Part shown: positions 26,474 to 35,037 of the stretch, piece after piece
How positions within the stretch are numbered: position 1 is the first letter of the stretch
Layout of the letters: every line of letters starts with the position of its first letter
Assembly: GCA_002427815.1 (NCBI GenBank)
Contig: DIZF01000016.1
Location: forward strand, 16,135-80,134
Length of the DNA: 64,000 bases
Source: Ramlibacter tataouinensis
GTDB lineage: Bacteria; Pseudomonadota; Gammaproteobacteria; Burkholderiales; Burkholderiaceae_C
Direction: 5' to 3'
Notes under the pieces: generated by a model
Databases searched by the model: none
Told to the model about the DNA's origin: nothing
What the model saw: only the letters and a program-made list of their open reading frames with translations
Made by a program: the position numbers and the translations under genes

Positions 26474-28930
26474 ATGCCTTCTGAACCGACCTCCGGCGAG
26501 CGCTCGCCGTCCCTTCGATCGTTGCGAGGCTGGCGAGGCACCGTCCTGCGCGTCATCCTCTGGACGGCAGGCGTCGCGACCGCCGGCGTGGCGTCGATCG
26601 CGATCATCGCCGGCGTCGCTCTCGCGGTGGCCTATCCGAACCTCCCGGACATCTCGGCCCTGTCCGACTACCGGCCCAAGCTGCCGCTTCGGGTGTACTC
26701 GGCCGATGGAGTGCTGATCGGCGAGTTCGGGGAAGAGCGGCGCAACCTGACGCCGATTGCCGACATTCCCAAGGTGATGAAGAATGCGGTGCTGGCCGTG
26801 GAGGACGCGCGGTTCTATTCCCACAGTGGCATTGACTATCGCGGCCTGTTGCGCGCGGCGGTTGCCAACCTGGGCCGCGTCAAGAGCCAGGGGGCTTCCA
26901 CCATCACCATGCAGGTCGCACGCAACGTCTACCTCTCTTCGGAAAAGACGTTCACGCGCAAGCTGTACGAGGTGCTGCTCACGTTCAAGCTCGAGCATCT
27001 GCTCAGCAAGGACCAGATCCTCGAGATCTACATGAACCAGATCTACCTGGGCAACCGGGCCTACGGCTTCGCCACCGCGGCCGAAACCTATTTCGGCAAG
27101 CCGATGAAGGACCTCACCATCGCCGAGGCGGCGATGCTCGCGGGCCTGCCGAAGTCGCCCTCTGGAAACAACCCCATCACCAATCCGGCGCGTGCGCGGA
27201 CCCGGCAGCTCTACATCATCGACCGGATGCAGGAGAACGGCTTCATCACGGCCGAGGAAGCTGAAGCGGCCAAGAAGCAGGAACTGAAGATCCGAGACGG
27301 GACCGACAACACCCGGGTCCATGCCGAATATGTGGCGGAAACGGTACGCCAGCTGGTCTATGCCCAGTATGGCGACGAGGCCTACACCCGCGGCCTGAAC
27401 GTTTTCACCACCATCAATGCCATCCAGCAGGACACCGCATACAAGGCGCTGCGCAAGGGCATCATGGATTACGAACGCCGCCAGATCTACCGCGGTCCCG
27501 AAGAATTCGTGGAACTGTCAGCGAACGACAAGGACGCCGAGGACGAGATCGACGATGCGCTGGGCGATCATCCCGACAACGGCGACGTCATGTCCGCCGT
27601 CGTGCTCGAAGCCAACCCCAAGAAGATTGTCGCAGTGCGGCAGAACGGCGAGAAGCTCGAGATCGTCGGCGAAGGGCTCAGACCGGCCCAATCCGGCCTG
27701 TCCGACAAGGCACCGCCCAAGACCAAGATCCGGCGCGGCGCCGTGATCCGCGTCGTCAGGACGCCGAAGAACGCCTGGGAGATCACCCAGCTGCCCGAAG
27801 TCGAAGGAGCCTTCGTGGCCCTCGATCCGCGCGACGGCGCCATCCACGCGCTGGTCGGCGGCTTCGACTTCAACAAGAACAAGTTCAATCACGTCATGCA
27901 GGCCTGGCGCCAGCCGGGTTCGTCGTTCAAGCCCTTCATCTACTCGGCCGCGCTGGAGAAAGGGTTCACTCCCTCCACCATCGTCAATGACGCGCCGCTG
28001 TTCTTCGACGCCGGCGTGACCGGCGGCCAGCCCTGGGAGCCGAAGAACTACGACGGCAAGTTCGAAGGCCTGATGCCGCTGCACACGGCTCTGGCGAAGT
28101 CGAAGAACATGGTGTCGATCCGGATCCTGCAGGCGGTAGGCACCCAGAATGCGCAGGATTGGATCTCGCGCTTCGGTTTCGACCCGGAAAAGCACCCGCC
28201 CTACCTGACAATGGCGCTGGGCGCGGGCTCGGTGACGCCGATGCAGATGGCCACCGCCTACTCGGTCTTCGCCAACGGCGGGTACCGCATCAATCCCTGG
28301 CTCATCACCAAGATCACCGACCAGCGCGGCAAGGCCCTGGTCGAAAGCCAGCCGCCGCTGCCCAACGAGTCGGTGCGCGCCATCGACGCGCGCAACGCGT
28401 TCATCATGGGCCGGCTGCTGCAGGAGGTCGCCCGCGTCGGTACCGCCGCACGGGCCCAGGCCACGCTCAAGCGGGTGGATCTGTACGGAAAGACCGGCAC
28501 CACCAACGATTCGATCGATACCTGGTTCGCCGGCTACCAGCCCACCCTCGCCGCGATCGTCTGGATGGGCTACGACACGCCCCGGTCCCTCGGCGACCGT
28601 GAAACCGGCGGCGGCCTGAGCCTGCCGGTCTGGATCACATTCATGGAAACAGCGCTCAAGGGCGTCCCCGTGATGACGCCCACCGCACCCGAGGGCGTGG
28701 TCAACGTCGGCGGCGAATGGTATTACGACGAATATGTCCCGGGCCGCGGTGTGAGCAGCCTGGGCGTCGGATCGGCGGGTCAGGAAAGCGGTAATGCGTC
28801 GCCCGCCCCCAATCGGCCGCTGGTGCCTGAAGACAAGAGCTTGATGAATTCGGATGGACTGCCGCCCGGCCGACCGCCCCCGGCGCCATCGGAAGAGCGC
28901 CGGAGCATCCTGGATCTGTTCAGGAACTAG
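26474..28930 (+). CDS. mrcA: Penicillin-binding protein 1A (class A PBP)
   Basis: Bifunctional peptidoglycan glycosyltransferase/transpeptidase. With the start at 26474 it has 818 residues: cytoplasmic tail, one membrane helix (about 30-55), GT51 domain with catalytic Glu110 in EDARFYSHSGID and GASTITMQVARNVYL, an OB-like insert (about 310-440), and a transpeptidase domain with S483-x-x-K486 (GSSFKPF), the SKN motif and K673-T-G. In-frame ATGs at 26306 and 26444 would extend the N-terminus. The mrcA/pilMNOPQ divergent arrangement is conserved in proteobacteria. Its stop overlaps the convergent cyaY stop. Confidence 0.95.
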   Translation: MPSEPTSGERSPSLRSLRGWRGTVLRVILWTAGVATAGVASIAIIAGVALAVAYPNLPDISALSDYRPKLPLRVYSADGVLIGEFGEERRNLTPIADIPKVMKNAVLAVEDARFYSHSGIDYRGLLRAAVANLGRVKSQGASTITMQVARNVYLSSEKTFTRKLYEVLLTFKLEHLLSKDQILEIYMNQIYLGNRAYGFATAAETYFGKPMKDLTIAEAAMLAGLPKSPSGNNPITNPARARTRQLYIIDRMQENGFITAEEAEAAKKQELKIRDGTDNTRVHAEYVAETVRQLVYAQYGDEAYTRGLNVFTTINAIQQDTAYKALRKGIMDYERRQIYRGPEEFVELSANDKDAEDEIDDALGDHPDNGDVMSAVVLEANPKKIVAVRQNGEKLEIVGEGLRPAQSGLSDKAPPKTKIRRGAVIRVVRTPKNAWEITQLPEVEGAFVALDPRDGAIHALVGGFDFNKNKFNHVMQAWRQPGSSFKPFIYSAALEKGFTPSTIVNDAPLFFDAGVTGGQPWEPKNYDGKFEGLMPLHTALAKSKNMVSIRILQAVGTQNAQDWISRFGFDPEKHPPYLTMALGAGSVTPMQMATAYSVFANGGYRINPWLITKITDQRGKALVESQPPLPNESVRAIDARNAFIMGRLLQEVARVGTAARAQATLKRVDLYGKTGTTNDSIDTWFAGYQPTLAAIVWMGYDTPRSLGDRETGGGLSLPVWITFMETALKGVPVMTPTAPEGVVNVGGEWYYDEYVPGRGVSSLGVGSAGQESGNASPAPNRPLVPEDKSLMNSDGLPPGRPPPAPSEERRSILDLFRN

Positions 28931-29271
28931 GCTGGTCCGCGGGCCTGCGAGAAATCCAGTGGCTGGCCCGCCTGTTCCCCGGCGTAGCGCGTGAGGTTCG
29001 CGAAGAACTCGCCGTTGCCCTTGGTGTCCATCCAGAGGCTGCCGTCGAACTTGTAGTGGAAACCGCCGGCACGGGCGGCCATCCAGATCTCGTGCAGGGG
29101 CTTCTGCAGGTTGACGATGATCTGGCTGCCGTTGGGGAAGGTGAGCGTGACCATGCCGCCGACCCGCTGGTTGTCGATGTCCGCTTCGGTCTCGTCGTTG
29201 ATCCGGTCGCAGCAGGTTTCGATTCGACCCAGCAGCGCTTCGGCTCGATCCATGAATTCAGGGTCGGTCAT
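28927..29271 (-). CDS. cyaY: CyaY, frataxin-like iron-donor protein
   Basis: Bacterial frataxin that binds iron and modulates Fe-S cluster assembly on IscS/IscU. The 114 residues start at 29271 (GGTGA about 8 bases upstream) with MTDPEFMDRAEALLGRIE, an acidic helix, then the conserved VTLTFPNGSQIIVNLQKPLHEIWMA-type sheet (about 43-68) and FHYKFDGSLWMDTKGNGEF. Its TAG stop and the TAG stop of mrcA share the palindrome CTAG. The start is only 12 bp from the divergent lptM start. Confidence 0.94.
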   Translation of the reverse strand: MTDPEFMDRAEALLGRIETCCDRINDETEADIDNQRVGGMVTLTFPNGSQIIVNLQKPLHEIWMAARAGGFHYKFDGSLWMDTKGNGEFFANLTRYAGEQAGQPLDFSQARGPA

Positions 29272-29283
29272 TACAATTTCACC

Positions 29284-29520
29284 ATGTTGAATATTTTCCA
29301 AATTCTAGTCAGCAGATCACCTGCGCGGCTTGTCCTTGCCGCGGGCGTGGTCGGCGCCCTGGCCGGCTGTGGCCAAAGAGGACCCCTCTTCCTGCCCACC
29401 GGCGATGTCGCGGCGTCGCGCGCCACTTTGCCGCAAACCTTGATCCGTCCCACCCTGCCCGCCTCGGCCGCGGCCGCGGGCACAGGCGCGGGCACAGCCA
29501 ACCCGGTCCCCAGGCCATGA
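29284..29520 (+). CDS. lptM: LptM (YifL-like) small lipoprotein
   Basis: Small outer-membrane lipoprotein of 78 residues. The hallmark is the lipobox followed by GCGQRGPLFLP (Cys29), as in LptM/YifL, which assists maturation of the LPS translocon LptD in E. coli. A Pro/Ala-rich tail of about 35 residues follows. It overlaps lysA by ATGA, and the lptM-lysA pairing beside cyaY is common in betaproteobacteria. The first ATG at 29284 has little room for a leader because cyaY begins 12 bp away on the other strand. Confidence 0.85.
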   Translation: MLNIFQILVSRSPARLVLAAGVVGALAGCGQRGPLFLPTGDVAASRATLPQTLIRPTLPASAAAAGTGAGTANPVPRP

Positions 29521-30800
29521 GCGCCACCGAGACCAGCCTGCCTGGCCATCCCGAATTCAAATTCCGTGGCGGTGAACTGTTTGCCGAAGAGGTCCGGCTG
29601 GACGAGCTGGCGCGCGAGCACGGGACGCCCTTGTTCGTGTACTCCAAGGCGGCGATGCTGGCTGCGTTGGCGGCCTACCAGCGCGGATTCGCGGGCCGCC
29701 GGGCCCGCATCTGCTATGCGATGAAGGCCAATCCTGCACTGGCCGTGCTCCAGGTCTTCGTTCAGGCCGGTTGCGGCTTCGACATCGTATCGGGGGGCGA
29801 ACTCGAGCGCGTGCTGGCGGCGGGAGGGCAAGGCCGGGACATCATCTTTTCCGGCGTGGGCAAGACCCGCGCCGAGATGCGCCGCGCGCTGGAAGTGGGC
29901 ATCGGCTGCTTCAACGTGGAGAGCGAAGCCGAACTGGAAGTGCTGAGCGAAGTCGCGAGCGCGGCCGGCCGGGTCGCGCCGGTCAGCATTCGCGTCAATC
30001 CCGATGTCGATCCGAAGACCCATCCCTATATTTCCACCGGGCTGAAGGGGAACAAGTTCGGCATCGCCCATGGGCAGGCGCTTTCCGCCTACCGGCGCGC
30101 CGCGACCCTGCCCGGACTGAAGGTGGTGGGCATCGACTGCCACATCGGCTCGCAAATCACCGACGAGGCGCCTTACCTGAATGCCATGGACCGCGTGCTC
30201 GACCTGGTCGAGTCGGTGGAGGTTGCCGGCATCGCCCTGCCGCACATCGACTTCGGCGGCGGTCTCGGCATCGACTACAACGGGGACCGCCCGCCGGCCG
30301 CCGATGCCTTGTGGGCCAAGCTCCTTGCCCGGCTGGATGCGCGCGGTTTCGGCGACCGGCAGTTTCTGATCGAACCGGGCCGATCCCTGGTCGGGAACGC
30401 GGGCGTGTGCCTGACCGAGGTGCTCTATCTCAAACCCGGCGAGCAGAAAAATTTCTGCGTGATCGACGCGGCCATGAACGACTTGCCCCGTCCGGCGATG
30501 TACCAGGCCTTTCACGGGGTCGTGCCGCTGGCGCGCCGGGACACGCCGCCTCGCACCTACGATCTGGTGGGGCCGGTGTGCGAAAGTGGCGACTGGATCG
30601 CGCGGGATCGCGCCCTGGCGGTCGAGCCGGGCGACCTGCTGGCGGTGCTGTCGGCGGGCGCGTATTGCATGAGCATGGCGAGCAACTACAACAGCCGCGG
30701 CCGGGCTGCGGAAGTGCTGGTCGACGGCAGCCGCGCCTTCCTCATCCGCGAACGGGAAACGCCAGCGGACCAGATGCGTTCGGAGCGCCTCGTCCCCTGA
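29517..30800 (+). CDS. lysA: Diaminopimelate decarboxylase
   Basis: PLP enzyme that makes L-lysine from meso-diaminopimelate, the last step of lysine synthesis. The 427-residue fold-III decarboxylase has the PLP lysine K70 in YAMKAN, the VSGGELERVL-type loop, GLKGNKFGI, the HIGSQI motif, the phosphate-binding GGGLGIDY and EPGRSLVG, and a C-terminal CESGDWIARDR with the partner-site Cys. Translationally coupled to lptM by ATGA. Confidence 0.97.
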   Translation: MSATETSLPGHPEFKFRGGELFAEEVRLDELAREHGTPLFVYSKAAMLAALAAYQRGFAGRRARICYAMKANPALAVLQVFVQAGCGFDIVSGGELERVLAAGGQGRDIIFSGVGKTRAEMRRALEVGIGCFNVESEAELEVLSEVASAAGRVAPVSIRVNPDVDPKTHPYISTGLKGNKFGIAHGQALSAYRRAATLPGLKVVGIDCHIGSQITDEAPYLNAMDRVLDLVESVEVAGIALPHIDFGGGLGIDYNGDRPPAADALWAKLLARLDARGFGDRQFLIEPGRSLVGNAGVCLTEVLYLKPGEQKNFCVIDAAMNDLPRPAMYQAFHGVVPLARRDTPPRTYDLVGPVCESGDWIARDRALAVEPGDLLAVLSAGAYCMSMASNYNSRGRAAEVLVDGSRAFLIRERETPADQMRSERLVP

Positions 30801-30825
30801 CTCGCTGCACCCTGGGCGTCGCCGA

Positions 30826-31491
30826 TCAGGATCGGGACGGCCCGGCGCCAACCGCCGGCGCGGTGCGCGTCATATTCACGCTCGCACGCTTCTTCTTCAA
30901 AGCCTGCGCCGCGCGCCAGCCCAGCAGGGCCGCGACGATGACCGCATACACCGCCACTTCAGCGAAGTTGTGCTTGCCCGCCCGCATCCAGTAGAAATGC
31001 AGGAGGGCCAGGCCGGCGATGACGTACACCAGGCGGTGCAAGGCCTGCCAGCGCCGGGCGCCAAGGGCTCTGACGGCCCGGTTGAAGGACGTTGCGGCCA
31101 AAGGCGTCAGCAGCAGGAAAGCGGAAAAACCGACCAGGATGAAAGGCCGCTTCGCGATGTCCTTGGCGATGTCGGCGACATCGAAGCCCATGTCGAACCA
31201 GCTGTAGCTCAGGAAATGCAGCGCCGCATAGAAGTAGACGAACAGACCCAGCATCCGCCGGAAGCGCGCCAGTGTCGGCGTTCCCGTAATCACGCGCAGC
31301 GGCGTTACGGCCAGCGTGATGCAGAGAAACCTGAGCGTCCAGTCGCCGAGGGAGCGCTCCAGGTGCTCCGCCGGATTGGCCCCGAGGTTGTTCGTGGCGG
31401 CGCCATAGAACAGCCAGGCGAAGGGCAACAGCGCCAGCACAAACACCAGCGGCTTGGCCGCCGGATGCAGCAGGACCTTGCCACGCGGCAT
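30826..31491 (-). CDS. msrQ: MsrQ, heme-binding membrane subunit of MsrPQ
   Basis: Inner-membrane b-type heme protein that feeds electrons to periplasmic MsrP for repair of methionine sulfoxide. The 221 residues have about six helices with the ferric-reductase-like His residues, for example YFYAALHFLSYSW and RWQALHRLVYVIAGLALLHFYWM, and the family's N-terminal LPFAWLFYGA. The ATG at 31491 overlaps the msrP stop by one base (TGATG). The longer upstream frame is a shadow of msrP. Confidence 0.94.
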   Translation of the reverse strand: MPRGKVLLHPAAKPLVFVLALLPFAWLFYGAATNNLGANPAEHLERSLGDWTLRFLCITLAVTPLRVITGTPTLARFRRMLGLFVYFYAALHFLSYSWFDMGFDVADIAKDIAKRPFILVGFSAFLLLTPLAATSFNRAVRALGARRWQALHRLVYVIAGLALLHFYWMRAGKHNFAEVAVYAVIVAALLGWRAAQALKKKRASVNMTRTAPAVGAGPSRS

Positions 31492-32486
31492 CAGAAGTTC
31501 TTCTTGAGGTCCATGCCCGCGTACAGCTGCCCGACCTGGGCTTCGTAGCCGTTGAACATCAGGGTCTTGCGCCGCTTGGCGAAAAGGCCATCCTCGCCGA
31601 TGCGCCGCTCGGTGGCCTGGCTCCAGCGCGGATGGTCCACGTTGGGATTCACGTTGGAGTAGAAACCGTACTCGTTGGCGGCGGCCTTGTTCCACGCCGT
31701 CTTGGGTTCGCGGTCGGTGAAGCGGATGCGCACCAGGCTCTTGCCGCTCTTGAACCCATATTTCCACGGCACCACGAGCCGCACCGGCGCCCCATTCTGG
31801 TTGGGCAAAACCTCACCGTACATGCCGAAAGCGAGCAGGGTCAACGGGTGCATGGCCTCGTCCATGCGCAAGCCTTCGACATAGGGCCAGTCCAGCACGC
31901 GCGATCCGACGAAGGGCATGGTCTTCGGATCGGCCTGGGTGATGAACTCGACGAATTTCGCGTTGCCCAGCGGCTCCACCCTTTCGATCAGCTTGCCGAG
32001 CGAATAGCCCACCCAGGGGATCACCATCGACCAGCCTTCGACACAGCGCAGGCGATAGATCCGCTCTTCCTGGGTACTGAGCTTGAGGAGGTCCTCCAGC
32101 GCGAAACGCGTCGGCCTCTTCACCAGACCTTCGACCTCCACGGCCCAAGGACTCGTCTTCAAGGTGTGGGCGTTCTGGGCCGGGTCAGCCTTGTCGGTGC
32201 CGAACTCGTAGAAGTTGTTGTAGCTCGTCGCATCCTTGTACCCGGTGACCTTTTCCATCGTCACCGCACCCGCCACGTTGGACTTGGCCCCCGGCAGCGG
32301 CGCCAGTTTGCCCGGCCGGGCGGTCTGGGCGAAAGCCTGGCGCGAAGCCCACGACGCGAGCCCCGCCCCGGCCGCGCCGGAAGCCATGAGCTTGAGGAGG
32401 TCGCGTCGGTCCCGGTAGACGGCCTGTGGCGTGATCTCGCTGGAAACAGGGTGCATGAAACCGTCGCGATGCGTCTTGATCAGCAT
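31491..32486 (-). CDS. msrP: MsrP, periplasmic molybdopterin methionine-sulfoxide reductase
   Basis: Periplasmic molybdenum enzyme of the sulfite-oxidase family that reduces methionine sulfoxide in envelope proteins. The start at 32486 is set by AAGGGG seven bases upstream. A Tat signal is visible (DRRDLLKLMASG), cleaved after about residue 52. The Moco-ligating Cys is in YRLRCVEGWSM, with later VRLVVPWKYGFKSGKSL typical of MsrP. 331 residues, normal length. Paired with msrQ; the hypochlorite-responsive two-component genes sometimes found nearby are absent. Confidence 0.95.
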   Translation of the reverse strand: MLIKTHRDGFMHPVSSEITPQAVYRDRRDLLKLMASGAAGAGLASWASRQAFAQTARPGKLAPLPGAKSNVAGAVTMEKVTGYKDATSYNNFYEFGTDKADPAQNAHTLKTSPWAVEVEGLVKRPTRFALEDLLKLSTQEERIYRLRCVEGWSMVIPWVGYSLGKLIERVEPLGNAKFVEFITQADPKTMPFVGSRVLDWPYVEGLRMDEAMHPLTLLAFGMYGEVLPNQNGAPVRLVVPWKYGFKSGKSLVRIRFTDREPKTAWNKAAANEYGFYSNVNPNVDHPRWSQATERRIGEDGLFAKRRKTLMFNGYEAQVGQLYAGMDLKKNF

Positions 32487-32606
32487 GTGAATCCCCTTGT
32501 GGTTGCAGATGGCCTCGCCGGGTGGCGACGGTAATCGAAAAACCGGATTGACGTATCCGCAGGCAGCCACAACCCCAATGCCATCCCGCCCGGGCGGATC
32601 CAACGG

Positions 32607-32640
32607 CCAAAAGGCGAGCCCTCCCACGGAGGAACTCGCC
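32607..32640 (-). terminator. Rho-independent terminator after the cytochrome c gene
   Basis: On the minus strand GGCGAG (32635-32640) pairs with CTCGCC (32613-32618), with an inner TCCTCC/GGAGGG stem and a short GTG loop, followed by TTTT. It lies about 50 bp past the cytochrome stop and separates that gene from msrPQ. Confidence 0.75.
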
Positions 32641-32688
32641 TAGATTTAGGGCGCGCGAACGCCGGTTAGTTCAAATGGCCGCCGCCGC

Positions 32689-33369
32689 TCAGCGCAAGCC
32701 GGCGATGTAATCGGCAACCGCCCGGATCTCGCGATCGTTGAGCTTGGCCGCGACCTGCATCATCTGGACGCTGTTCTTGCGCGCTCCGTCGCGAAAGGCC
32801 GTCAGTTGCGTGACCACGTAATCGGATTGCTGGCCCGAGAGGCGGGGATACTGGGACGGGATGCCGGCGCCGTTGGGGCTGTGGCAGCCGGCGCAGGCGG
32901 CTATCTGCCGGTCGGCAATGCCACCGCGGTAGATGTGTTCACCAAGCGTCACCAGTTCCTTGTCCTTGGCAAACCCCGGCTTGGCCTTTTGCGAGGCCAG
33001 CCAGTAGGCGACGTTCTTCACGTCCGCATCGTTCAACTGCGCGGCCATAGCCGACATGATCGGGTTGGTGCGCTTGCCGCTCTTGAACTCCTGCAATTGC
33101 TTGATCAGGTACTCAGGGTGTTGCTGGGCCAGCTTGGGATTGGCAGGAACGCCCGAGTTGCCATCGGCGCCGTGGCAGGCCGCGCACACGGCGGTGAACT
33201 TGGCAGAGCCCTGGACGAGGTCGGGCTTGGCCGGAGCCTGGGACGCTTGCGCCGCCGGCACCGGGCTCGCGGTGGCCGATGCTGCCGGTGCCGCATGCTG
33301 CTGGGCAAACGAAACGAACGTGGGCACTGCCAACAGGGCGGCCGTCAGCAGGGAGGCAATCAACTTCAT
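32689..33369 (-). CDS. Diheme cytochrome c (c4-like)
   Basis: Periplasmic electron carrier of 226 residues. The start at 33369 gives a Sec signal peptide (MKLIASLLTAALLAVPTFVS, cleavage near SFA-QQ), then an Ala/Pro linker and two class I cytochrome domains each with a CxxCH heme motif (CAACHG and CAGCHS) and a distal Met segment (NPIMSAMAAQL; NSVQMMQVAAKL). The two-domain layout is that of cytochrome c4, which donates electrons to terminal oxidases. Divergent from engB and followed by a terminator, so monocistronic. Confidence 0.9.
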   Translation of the reverse strand: MKLIASLLTAALLAVPTFVSFAQQHAAPAASATASPVPAAQASQAPAKPDLVQGSAKFTAVCAACHGADGNSGVPANPKLAQQHPEYLIKQLQEFKSGKRTNPIMSAMAAQLNDADVKNVAYWLASQKAKPGFAKDKELVTLGEHIYRGGIADRQIAACAGCHSPNGAGIPSQYPRLSGQQSDYVVTQLTAFRDGARKNSVQMMQVAAKLNDREIRAVADYIAGLR

Positions 33370-33451
33370 TGAGGGAAACGTCTTTCTGGGCGCCAAAGCT
33401 CATGATTCTACAATGCATCATCGGGTTTTCTCCCCGGACAGAAGGCACCGC
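33370..33451. promoter_or_regulatory. Divergent promoter region, cytochrome c / engB
   Basis: In this 82-bp gap the sequence ATTCTACAAT (33405-33414) offers a -10-like TAGAAT on the minus strand (toward cytochrome c) and TACAAT on the plus strand (toward engB), overlapping by two bases. Clear -35 boxes are lacking on both sides. Confidence 0.35.
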
Positions 33452-34123
33452 ATGACCTCCCCCCCGGCAAACCCCGCCGGAACCAAGACCGCCGCTTCGC
33501 TCGCCATGGGCTGGCTGCACACCGCCCGTTTTCTCACCACGGCGCCCAAGCTCGAGTTCCTGCCGGCGCTCTCGGTGCCCGAGATCGCCTTCGTCGGCCG
33601 CTCCAACGCGGGCAAGTCGACCTGCATCAACACGCTGACACAGCAGAAGCGCCTGGCCTTTGCCTCCAAGACACCGGGGCGCACGCAGAGCATCAACCTG
33701 TTCGCCCTGGGCAAGCAGGGCCAGACCGACGCGGTGCTGGCCGATCTGCCCGGGTATGGCTACGCGGCCGTGCCCAAGCAGGACAAGCTGCGCTGGCAAC
33801 AGGTCATGGCCAACTACCTGGTGACGCGGGAGAACCTCACGGCCGTCGTGCTGCTGTGCGACCCGCGCCAGGGGCTCACCGAACTGGACGACATCCTGCT
33901 GGAGGTGATCCGGCCGCGGGTCGAGCAGGGCCTGAAGTTCCTGCTGCTGCTGACCAAGGCCGACAAGCTCAACCGCAGCGATGCGGCCAAGGCCTTGTCC
34001 ATCGCGCGACTGCAAGCGGGCGGCGGAGAAGTGAAACTGTTCTCGGCCCTGAAGAAGCAGGGCGTGGAAGAAACCGCCGTGCTGCTGTCGCAGTGGGCTC
34101 ATCCGGAGGCGCCCGCCCCATGA
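33452..34123 (+). CDS. engB: Ribosome biogenesis GTP-binding protein EngB/YsxC
   Basis: Essential TRAFAC-class GTPase needed for large-subunit assembly. Motifs: G1 GRSNAGKS (residues 49-56), G2 region TPGRTQSIN, G3 DLPGYG, G4 TKAD and a G5-like FSALKKQG. The 223 residues are typical. Start at 33452 (MTSPPANPAG) is the first ATG after the divergent promoter gap. It overlaps the next gene by ATGA. Confidence 0.96.
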   Translation: MTSPPANPAGTKTAASLAMGWLHTARFLTTAPKLEFLPALSVPEIAFVGRSNAGKSTCINTLTQQKRLAFASKTPGRTQSINLFALGKQGQTDAVLADLPGYGYAAVPKQDKLRWQQVMANYLVTRENLTAVVLLCDPRQGLTELDDILLEVIRPRVEQGLKFLLLLTKADKLNRSDAAKALSIARLQAGGGEVKLFSALKKQGVEETAVLLSQWAHPEAPAP

Positions 34124-35010
34124 TCGAACTGTCCCAGCAATCCTTGCCGCATGGCATCACCTTGAGCTGCCGCGCGACCGGACAGCGCGGCCGTCCGGTG
34201 CTCATGTTCCTGCACGGCTTTCCCGAGGCTGCGTTTGTCTGGGATGAGTTGCTGGAACACTTCGCCCGTGCCGAAAACGGCGGCTACCGCTGCGTCGCGC
34301 CCAACCTGCGCGGATTCGAACAATCGACCCAACCGGCCGACGTGAAGGACTATCGCGCCAAGCACCTGGTGCAGGACATTGCGGCACTGATCCAGCTGGA
34401 AGGCGCCCCGCTGGAATGCCTGGTTGCCCACGACTGGGGCGGCGCAGTGGCCTGGAACCTGGCCAACCAGATGCCGCAGCTCACGAAGAAGCTGGCGATC
34501 ATCAATTCACCGCATCCCGGGACTTTCCTGCGCGAGCTCCAGTCCAACCCGAAGCAGCAGGCGGCCAGCGCGTACATGAATTTCCTGATCCGGCCGGACG
34601 CGGAGAAACTGCTGCGCGAGAACGACTATCGCAGGCTCTGGGAGTTTTTCACCAACTGGGGCGGCGCGCCCTGGCTGACCGAGGCTGTCAAGAATCGATA
34701 TCGTGCGGTGTGGGACGCCAGCCTGACCGGCGGCCTCAACTACTACCGCGCCTCGCCACTACGTCCGCCGCGCACCGACGACCCGGCGGCGGCAGCGATC
34801 TCGCTGCCGCGCGAAATGCTCACCGTGGACCTCCCCACCCTGGTGCTCTGGGGGATGGACGATGCCGCGCTGCCGCCCGGGCTGATCGAGGGCCTGGAAG
34901 AGTACGTGCCCCAGTTGACTTTGGAAAAAGTCGAGGGCGCCAGTCACTGGATCATCCACGAGCGCCCGGAGTTCGTGGCGCAGCGGCTGGGCCGGTTCCT
35001 GGGCCGCTGA
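34120..35010 (+). CDS. Alpha/beta hydrolase (epoxide-hydrolase / haloalkane-dehalogenase type)
   Basis: Cytoplasmic hydrolase of 296 residues, substrate unknown. The oxyanion motif HGFPE is at 32-36, the nucleophile elbow is AHDWGGA with Asp105 (so the soluble epoxide hydrolase/dehalogenase group rather than serine esterases), an acidic residue lies in VLWGMDDAALP, and the catalytic His is in GASHWIIHERPE near the C-terminus. The cap domain covers about 140-235. Coupled to engB by ATGA; convergent with the acyltransferase genes. Confidence 0.87.
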   Translation: MIELSQQSLPHGITLSCRATGQRGRPVLMFLHGFPEAAFVWDELLEHFARAENGGYRCVAPNLRGFEQSTQPADVKDYRAKHLVQDIAALIQLEGAPLECLVAHDWGGAVAWNLANQMPQLTKKLAIINSPHPGTFLRELQSNPKQQAASAYMNFLIRPDAEKLLRENDYRRLWEFFTNWGGAPWLTEAVKNRYRAVWDASLTGGLNYYRASPLRPPRTDDPAAAAISLPREMLTVDLPTLVLWGMDDAALPPGLIEGLEEYVPQLTLEKVEGASHWIIHERPEFVAQRLGRFLGR

Positions 35011-35037
35011 ACGAGCAGAACCGCGGCGCGGCCGGGC

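Noticed and set aside
29271..30851. 526-residue frame opposite lysA
   Set aside because: Low-complexity antisense of a certain gene; no domain.
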